From Pseudomonadota bacterium (lineage in GTDB: Bacteria > Pseudomonadota > Alphaproteobacteria > Ferrovibrionales > Ferrovibrionaceae): a stretch of DNA of 7,789 nucleotides. The stretch lies in contig JAJYTL010000150.1 in the NCBI GenBank assembly GCA_021793055.1, positions 1 through 7,789 of the forward strand. The letters are read 5' to 3'. The notes beneath the pieces are model-generated. The model saw nothing but the letters and a program-made list of their open reading frames with translations, was not told where the DNA came from and did not search any database. Each line of letters opens with the position of its first letter. Position 1 is the first letter of the stretch. This document shows, piece by piece, positions 4,066 to 7,789 of the stretch. The translations under genes were made by a program, and so were the position numbers.

Positions 4066-5808
4066 ATGTCGCAGTTCGCCGCTCAAGATACCGCCCGCCG
4101 CTACCAGAGCGTTGACGCCGAAAAGGCGCACGGCGCGACCTATACTCCAGACAAACTGGCGCGGTTCGTTGCGGAGCGGATTGTTGAGAACGTCGCGCTT
4201 ACGGAGCGGGAAATAATCACGATCCTTGATCCTGCCATTGGCGACGGCGCGCTTGTGCTGGCACTGCTGGAGGCCTTGAAGGACAGAACTCGCGCGACCC
4301 TAAGCGTTCGAGGGTTTGACACCAACGTCTCGGCACTCGATGAGTCCGCGCGGCGTATCCGCGCCGCACACCCAAAGGCCCAGCTAGAACTGACTCGCGG
4401 CAACTTTTTGGATTTTGCGCTGGAAGCGGACAGCAACGCGGCGGCGCCAACTCTCTTTTCCTCACGCCAGACACAGGCATTCGATCTAATCATCGCCAAT
4501 CCGCCCTATGTCCGTACCCAAATTATGGGGTCGGAACGCGCCCAGCAAATCGCGCGCAAGTTTGGCCTTAGTGGGCGCGTGGATTTGTATCAGGCGTTTC
4601 TTCTGGGCATGGCGCAGGTGCTGGGTCCGGATGGCGCGGCGGGCATCATCGTCTCCAACCGTTTCATGACTACCAAGGGAGGCGGCACGCTACGTTCGGC
4701 ATTGCGCGAGAGGTTTGATCTTCGCCACATCTGGGACCTTGGCGACACCAAGCTTTTCAGCGCCGCGGTTCTTCCGGCCGTGCTCGTTGCGCGGGGAGCG
4801 GCGTCCGCTTCCGCCGAAGCGCCGCGTTTTACGTCCATCTATGAAGTCAAGGATGAGCCCGAAGCCCAAGCGTCTGACGCGGTTGACGCGCTGACGCGCG
4901 CTGGCGTCGTGGCCGTTACTGATGGGCGGCGGTTCTGTGTGCGCCACGGGGTTCTGGACGCTTCCGGCGACGATAGCGATGTCTGGCGTCTAGCATCCAA
5001 CTCCGGCGATGAATGGCTGGCCACGGTGGACCGCCATGCATGGAAGCGTTTCGGCGAAATCGGTAAAATCCGCGTCGGCGTCAAAACCTGTGCGGACAAA
5101 ATCTTCATCCGGCACGACTGGGACAGCGCCTTCGGCGCGGAGACGCCTGAACTCTTGCGCCCGCTGACCACGCATCACGGGGCTGGACGGTTCCGGGCCA
5201 CACTCCCGAAGAAAGTCCGCGCCATTCTCTATCCACATGAAGTCGTGCAGGGAAACAGGCAGGCGATTCCACTTGAGAATTACCCCAAGAGCCGCGCCTA
5301 TCTGGAATCGCACCGCGCGGCGCTTGAAAGCCGCTCCTATGTGATGGAAGCTGGACGGCGCTGGTACGAGCTATGGGTGCCGCAGGACCCACAGGCGTGG
5401 AGCGCGCCCAAGTTGGTGTTCCGGGATATTTCCGAGCACCCGACTTTCTGGATTGATTTGAGTGGTTCTGTGGTGAACGGAGATTGCTACTGGCTTGCGG
5501 CCAACCGCGAAGGAAACGCCGATCTTCTCTGGCTGGCGGCGGCGGTGGCGAACTCGACTTTTGCCGAAGCGTTCTACGATCACCGCTTCAACAACAAGCT
5601 CTATGCCGGACGGCGGCGCTTCATTACGCAATATGTCGAGCAATTTCCGCTACCCGATCCCACTTTGCCGCTCTCGCGGGACATCATCGCCCGCGCCAAG
5701 ACAATCTATGAAGAGAACCATGCGCCAGAAACGGGGAACATGGAGCGCGATCTGGATACGCTTGTCTGGCGGGTGTTTGGTCTAGGTGTTGAAGAAGTCC
5801 GCAGGTAG
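4066..5808 (+). CDS. Type II N6-adenine DNA methyltransferase, gamma class
   Basis: This 580-aa enzyme would transfer a methyl group from S-adenosylmethionine to the N6 of adenine in its recognition site and so protect host DNA. Motif order is gamma-type: HGATYTP (22-28, motif X), DPAIGDGAL (55-63, SAM-binding motif I), GFDTN (83-87, motif II), then the catalytic NPPY (145-148, motif IV). GIIVSNRFM (193-201) and the 'LRERFDLRHIWDLGDTKLF' region complete the catalytic half. The C-terminal half (about 330-560) has target-recognition features: IGKIRVGVKTCADKIFI (332-348) and YAGRRRFITQYVEQFPLPDP (513-532), as in Eco57I/TaqI-like enzymes. There is no nuclease motif, so it is not a fused Type IIG enzyme. 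It converges on the endonuclease gene, with which it overlaps by 27 bases. Confidence 0.9.
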   Translation: MSQFAAQDTARRYQSVDAEKAHGATYTPDKLARFVAERIVENVALTEREIITILDPAIGDGALVLALLEALKDRTRATLSVRGFDTNVSALDESARRIRAAHPKAQLELTRGNFLDFALEADSNAAAPTLFSSRQTQAFDLIIANPPYVRTQIMGSERAQQIARKFGLSGRVDLYQAFLLGMAQVLGPDGAAGIIVSNRFMTTKGGGTLRSALRERFDLRHIWDLGDTKLFSAAVLPAVLVARGAASASAEAPRFTSIYEVKDEPEAQASDAVDALTRAGVVAVTDGRRFCVRHGVLDASGDDSDVWRLASNSGDEWLATVDRHAWKRFGEIGKIRVGVKTCADKIFIRHDWDSAFGAETPELLRPLTTHHGAGRFRATLPKKVRAILYPHEVVQGNRQAIPLENYPKSRAYLESHRAALESRSYVMEAGRRWYELWVPQDPQAWSAPKLVFRDISEHPTFWIDLSGSVVNGDCYWLAANREGNADLLWLAAAVANSTFAEAFYDHRFNNKLYAGRRRFITQYVEQFPLPDPTLPLSRDIIARAKTIYEENHAPETGNMERDLDTLVWRVFGLGVEEVRR

Positions 5809-6837
5809 CGGGATCTGAAGCTTTGCGTTCAAGACCTTGCCCTGAAACTGCGGGAAACGGGTGAAGAAGACCGCGCCAGTCGTCAGGAAGAAATGAGTCA
5901 AGGTGACTGAGCCGTTGGTGGCCGCGCCGTAGAATATCCCGTAGCGCACGTCGCAATGCCGGATTTGCTGGCCGCCGATCATGGGAACGTCCAGCGGCTC
6001 GACGCTCTCCGGCGTCACAAGGCCAAGGTCGATGGTCGGCGAGGTTTGCAGCTTCACTTCCAGAAGCTGGTGCCGGACATCCGGAAATTGCCCGTCATCC
6101 TGATAGGAGCGATAGCCCAACGCCTCGCACACGAGTCGATGTAGCGCCGCGCCACGGTTGCGTTCCTGATCCGCTCCGGCGTCCGCGAATTGCCTTCCGA
6201 CCAGCGCCGCCAGCCGTTTGAACACCGTGTCGATCGCCAATATCTCATCCGCCGCCGGGTGCAGCACGGGCGTAGCAATCCGGCCCAGAACGACATTCGG
6301 CGTCACGAAGGGCAAAAGTCGTTCCGTATCCTTCGCGGCGATTAACTCCGTGGCCTGAGTGCCAGGTATGCACCGGGCCTGATACTTGCTGGTCAGCGTC
6401 CCGGTTGTGTCGAGCAGCGCCAGCGTGTCGCCCGTCACAACCTTGACCCGCGTGATGACATCCGCGTTTGAAATACGGATGATGACGTAGCGGCGTGATG
6501 CGGAAAGTTCTTCGTTCCAGACCTGCAAATTGTTGGACTTCTGGGTATAAGTGTCGAACATTTGTCCCGGAAATCGCGGCTGCGTCTTCTTGAAGGACTC
6601 AGGAACGGGATAGCCTAGAATCTCGCAAACACGGGTCTTGACGACTTTCGACCGGGTTCGCAGCGGCAATCCGGCGAGAGACAAGCCTCGCAGGCCTTTA
6701 TCCAAGAGCGATTGCAGTTCCGGCGTAGGAATCCAGTAGACCGGATCGCCAACCGCGACCGGATCGTAGATGCTCAAGCCTTTGGTGCGAATCGCGGCGA
6801 CATAGCGTTTGGGTTTAGTCGGCGGGGTGGCGGTCAT
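5782..6837 (-). CDS. Type II restriction endonuclease, PD-(D/E)XK type
   Basis: This 351-aa protein lies beside the methyltransferase and directly after a C protein, which is the standard R-M layout. A PD-(D/E)XK-like site is visible: FPD at 251-253 and LEVK at 259-262 (FPDVRHQLLEVKLQ), preceded by a helix containing RLVCEALG (234-241) and followed by a TIDLG strand. The N-terminal ~180 residues have no motif I recognise and may carry DNA recognition. The ATG overlaps the C gene stop (ATGA, 6834-6837) with a GGGGGG stretch upstream, so expression is coupled to the C protein. The exact family and recognition sequence cannot be read from the sequence. The gene looks intact. Confidence 0.75.
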   Translation of the reverse strand: MTATPPTKPKRYVAAIRTKGLSIYDPVAVGDPVYWIPTPELQSLLDKGLRGLSLAGLPLRTRSKVVKTRVCEILGYPVPESFKKTQPRFPGQMFDTYTQKSNNLQVWNEELSASRRYVIIRISNADVITRVKVVTGDTLALLDTTGTLTSKYQARCIPGTQATELIAAKDTERLLPFVTPNVVLGRIATPVLHPAADEILAIDTVFKRLAALVGRQFADAGADQERNRGAALHRLVCEALGYRSYQDDGQFPDVRHQLLEVKLQTSPTIDLGLVTPESVEPLDVPMIGGQQIRHCDVRYGIFYGAATNGSVTLTHFFLTTGAVFFTRFPQFQGKVLNAKLQIPLPADFFNT

Positions 6838-7103
6838 TTACCCCCCGAAGTCAGGAGATCGACAACGGAAACGCCCAGCGCTTTGGCGAGCAATTCGAGT
6901 GAACTTAGTGTTACATTTCGTTCCGCGCGCTCGACTGAACCGACATAGGTACGATGCAGCCCGCAGATATCGGCCAGTTCCTCTTGAGAAAGATTCTGTT
7001 CACGCCGCAGTCGCCGTATATTTTCGGCCAACGTGCCGATCAACGACTGACTGGGCGTCCTTAGTTTTGCTGGAGACATGCCCCGTCCAAAAAGCGAGTC
7101 CAT
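6834..7103 (-). CDS. Controller (C) protein of the R-M system, XRE-type HTH
   Basis: This 89-aa protein has an HTH_XRE domain at about residues 25-83: LAENIRRLRREQNLSQEELA, then DICGLHRTYVGSVERAERNV and TLSSLELLAKALGVSVVDLL. The LHRTYVGSVERxERNVTL stretch is typical of R-M C proteins. C proteins bind as dimers to C-boxes upstream of their own gene, first activating and later repressing the C-R operon, so the endonuclease appears after the methyltransferase. The upstream C-box-like sequence at 7126-7151 and the ATGA coupling to the endonuclease fit this. Met1 (7103) and Met9 (7079) are both possible starts; the shorter form has the usual ~80-residue length. Neither has a strong Shine-Dalgarno. 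Confidence 0.85.
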   Translation of the reverse strand: MDSLFGRGMSPAKLRTPSQSLIGTLAENIRRLRREQNLSQEELADICGLHRTYVGSVERAERNVTLSSLELLAKALGVSVVDLLTSGGK

Positions 7104-7108
7104 TCGGC

Positions 7109-7123
7109 CATGCTCGAAGCATG
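7109..7123. promoter_or_regulatory. Short perfect inverted repeat in the C gene leader
   Basis: CATGCT (7109-7114) and AGCATG (7118-7123) are perfect complements around a 3-base loop, between the C-box and the C start at 7103. In mRNA it would form a small hairpin directly before the ATG. It may lower translation of the C gene or may be incidental. Confidence 0.35.
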
Positions 7124-7125
7124 AA

Positions 7126-7151
7126 GCCTTTGAGTCTACAGACTATCCGTA
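7126..7151 (-). promoter_or_regulatory. C-box-like operator of the C-endonuclease operon
   Basis: On the minus strand the site reads TACGGATAGTC, TGTA, GACTCAAAGGC. The centre is a perfect dyad AGTCT..AGACT (7133-7144). The layout follows the published C-box scheme of two GACTnnnAGTC-like half operators around a GT-containing centre; the right half is GACTcaaAGGC and the left is weaker. It lies 23 bases upstream of the longer C start, where C-boxes are found. TAGACT inside it could serve as a -35. Confidence 0.6.
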
Positions 7152-7293
7152 GCGTACCGGTGGAAGCTTGTGGTGCTTGGCCAAAACGGGCGGGCTGTCA
7201 GTAATCGGCAAGATGGCGGGCAGCGCTGCGATATGTGTGGTCTTCGCGCCGCCCACCGCCTCGCCCGAAGCCTGGAAAGGATCCCCACCGATG

Positions 7294-7317
7294 CTCGATG
7301 ACTCGATGACACGATGC
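7294..7317 (+). repeat. 8-bp tandem repeat at the start of the second DUF5681 gene
   Basis: CTCGATGA (7294-7301), CTCGATGA (7302-7309) and the variant CACGATGC (7310-7317) follow each other and carry ATGs in different frames. The good ribosome site AAGGA (7277-7281) is placed for the ATG at 7291, which is out of frame with the DUF5681 gene. Removing one 8-bp unit would bring that ATG into frame. Confidence 0.6.
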
Positions 7318-7712
7318 CGTCAACGACCCCTGAACCGCCAATTTATCGCGTGCCGCGCCACGGAAAAGACCGCCTGCGGGTAATTCGCCCCGGCGAGAGC
7401 GGCAATCCGAGCGGCCATAGCGGCTGCTATGCCGAAGTGCAGCGCTTGGCGCGCGAGGCATCGCCGGAGGCAATGCGCACGCTGGTGCGAATTATGTCCG
7501 ACGAGGCAGAGGAAACCCGTTGCCGCATCGTCGCGATCCGAGAAATTCTGGGCCGTGCGTTTGGGAAAATCGCCGCCGAGGTGAGGGATGCCAGCGGCCC
7601 CGGCCTGAACCTGGAAGCCGTGTCGGAAGCGAAGCTCGACCTCATGATCAAAGCGTTGGAATTGGCGAAAGCGGCCAAGGCAGCGCAGGCGCAGGGTGAG
7701 GGCGAGGCATGA
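7314..7712 (+). CDS. DUF5681-like protein (second copy)
   Basis: This 132-aa product begins MPSTTPEPPIYRVPRHGKDR. It carries RPGESGNPSGHSG (about 25-37), the SGNP loop of DUF5681, followed by helices (EVQRLAREASPEAMRTLVRI to REILGRAFGKIAAE) and an Ala/Lys-rich helical tail. ATG 7314 has no Shine-Dalgarno; the ribosome site upstream points to an out-of-frame ATG at 7291 (see the tandem repeat). It is only loosely similar to the 153-aa DUF5681 protein at 2903-3364. Its stop overlaps the ATG of the higA copy (ATGA) and lies one base before the 42-bp repeat. The 7152-7290 stretch before it holds no gene I can support. Confidence 0.65.
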   Translation: MPSTTPEPPIYRVPRHGKDRLRVIRPGESGNPSGHSGCYAEVQRLAREASPEAMRTLVRIMSDEAEETRCRIVAIREILGRAFGKIAAEVRDASGPGLNLEAVSEAKLDLMIKALELAKAAKAAQAQGEGEA

Positions 7713-7789
7713 GCGAGCCGGGAGAGCTTGCCCCGGTGACGCCCGGCGAGGTGCTACGCGAGGAATTTATGGCACCGCTCGGCCTATCG
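7709..7789 (+). CDS. higA: HigA-type antitoxin, N-terminal part (runs off the window)
   Basis: From the ATG overlapping the DUF5681 stop, the frame reads MSEPGELAPVTPGEVL and then REEFMAPLGLS to the right edge. TPGEVLREEFMAPLGLS is the classic N-terminus of HigA/VapI-family antitoxins, just before the helix-turn-helix. Compared with the left fragment it has a shorter beginning: the ATGAG comes from the end of the DUF5681 gene and the rest from the 42-bp repeat. It may still give a working antitoxin through translational coupling. The toxin gene and the HTH lie outside the window. Confidence 0.75.
   Translation, partial: MSEPGELAPVTPGEVLREEFMAPLGLS
7714..7755 (+). repeat. 42-bp direct repeat, right copy (within higA)
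   Basis: Identical to 3632-3673 over all 42 bases; flanks differ immediately (ATGAG versus CATTGC before, ACGCGAGG versus GGTGTGG after). It is followed by the true higA continuation and marks the right boundary of the islet. Confidence 0.9.

Larger units (their letters stand above)
3674..7713. mobile_element. R-M islet inserted in higA, bounded by 42-bp direct repeats
   Basis: About 4.04 kb lies between the two repeat copies. It carries a methyltransferase, a convergent endonuclease, a C regulator and a DUF5681 gene. Removing it together with one repeat copy fuses MTIVKEGLARDAFADIAEPG to ELAPVTPGEVL and REEFMAPLGLS in one frame, an ordinary HigA N-terminus. No transposase, integrase or terminal inverted repeats are visible, so this is not an IS. 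Known analogues are R-M genes inserted with long target duplications, and integrative elements with att cores of similar length. Confidence 0.65.

Noticed and set aside
4066..5808. Methyltransferase as a fused Type IIG or BREX PglX-type enzyme
   Set aside because: At 580 aa it has only catalytic and target-recognition parts, no nuclease motif, and a separate endonuclease plus C protein beside it, which fits an ordinary Type II system.
7152..7290. Possible remnant of a truncated gene upstream of the second DUF5681 gene
   Set aside because: Open stretches exist on + but none has a start signal or a motif I recognise.
1..7789. CRISPR array, tRNA, rRNA or insertion-sequence ends
   Set aside because: No regularly spaced direct repeats with spacers, no cloverleaf or rRNA-like sequence, and no terminal inverted repeats or transposase were found.

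Overview
The window is GC-rich and densely packed. Its genes often overlap by 4 bases (GTGA or ATGA), and its codon use and gene families (DUF3987, DUF5681, HigA-type antitoxin) fit an alphaproteobacterium. That assignment is inference; no rRNA, tRNA or housekeeping gene is present to prove it. The content is accessory DNA: part of an integrated element, plasmid or phage-like island, with a second, smaller cargo segment placed inside it.

Left part (1-3364, all + strand). The C-terminus of a DUF3987 (YfjI-type) helicase/primase-like protein is followed, with 4-base overlaps, by a 220-aa protein ending in a Cys-rich knuckle and a 66-aa protein. Next come two short transcription units: a 56-aa protein, then a gene with a ParB-like HTH region, an 85-aa helical protein and a DUF5681 protein. 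The region holds seven copies of one 22-bp dyad (TTTCGCGTCA, two free bases, TGACGCGAAA, or close variants). Two pairs flank predicted promoters with the same geometry, two copies lie inside the ParB-like gene, and one abuts a ribosome-binding site. This looks like a self-contained regulatory or partition module and is one of the two main findings. The ParB-like gene appears to have a 1-base frameshift near its 3' end. The 220-aa gene contains a ~60-bp-arm imperfect inverted repeat.

Middle and right part (3365-7789). A helically phased array of GCGAGATG repeats precedes the 5' end of a HigA-type antitoxin gene, which breaks off after a 42-bp segment. An exact copy of that segment occurs 4.08 kb downstream, where it is followed by the rest of the higA N-terminal region. 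Joining left flank, one copy and right flank gives an uninterrupted HigA reading frame. The DNA between the copies carries a complete-looking Type II restriction-modification system and a second DUF5681 gene. The R-M system has a gamma-class N6-adenine methyltransferase (+), a convergent PD-(D/E)XK endonuclease (-) and a controller (C) protein translationally coupled upstream of the endonuclease (-). A C-box-like palindrome lies just upstream of the C gene. The segment therefore looks like an R-M islet inserted into higA, either by insertion with long target duplication or by site-specific integration with a 42-bp core. Possible integrase arm-type repeats near its left end favour the second reading, but no integrase is present.

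How the parts work together (inference): the methyltransferase protects host DNA; the C protein, through its C-box, delays and then boosts its own operon with the endonuclease. Insertion cut the first higA copy, but the duplicated segment gives the downstream part a new ATG that overlaps the stop codon of the second DUF5681 gene.
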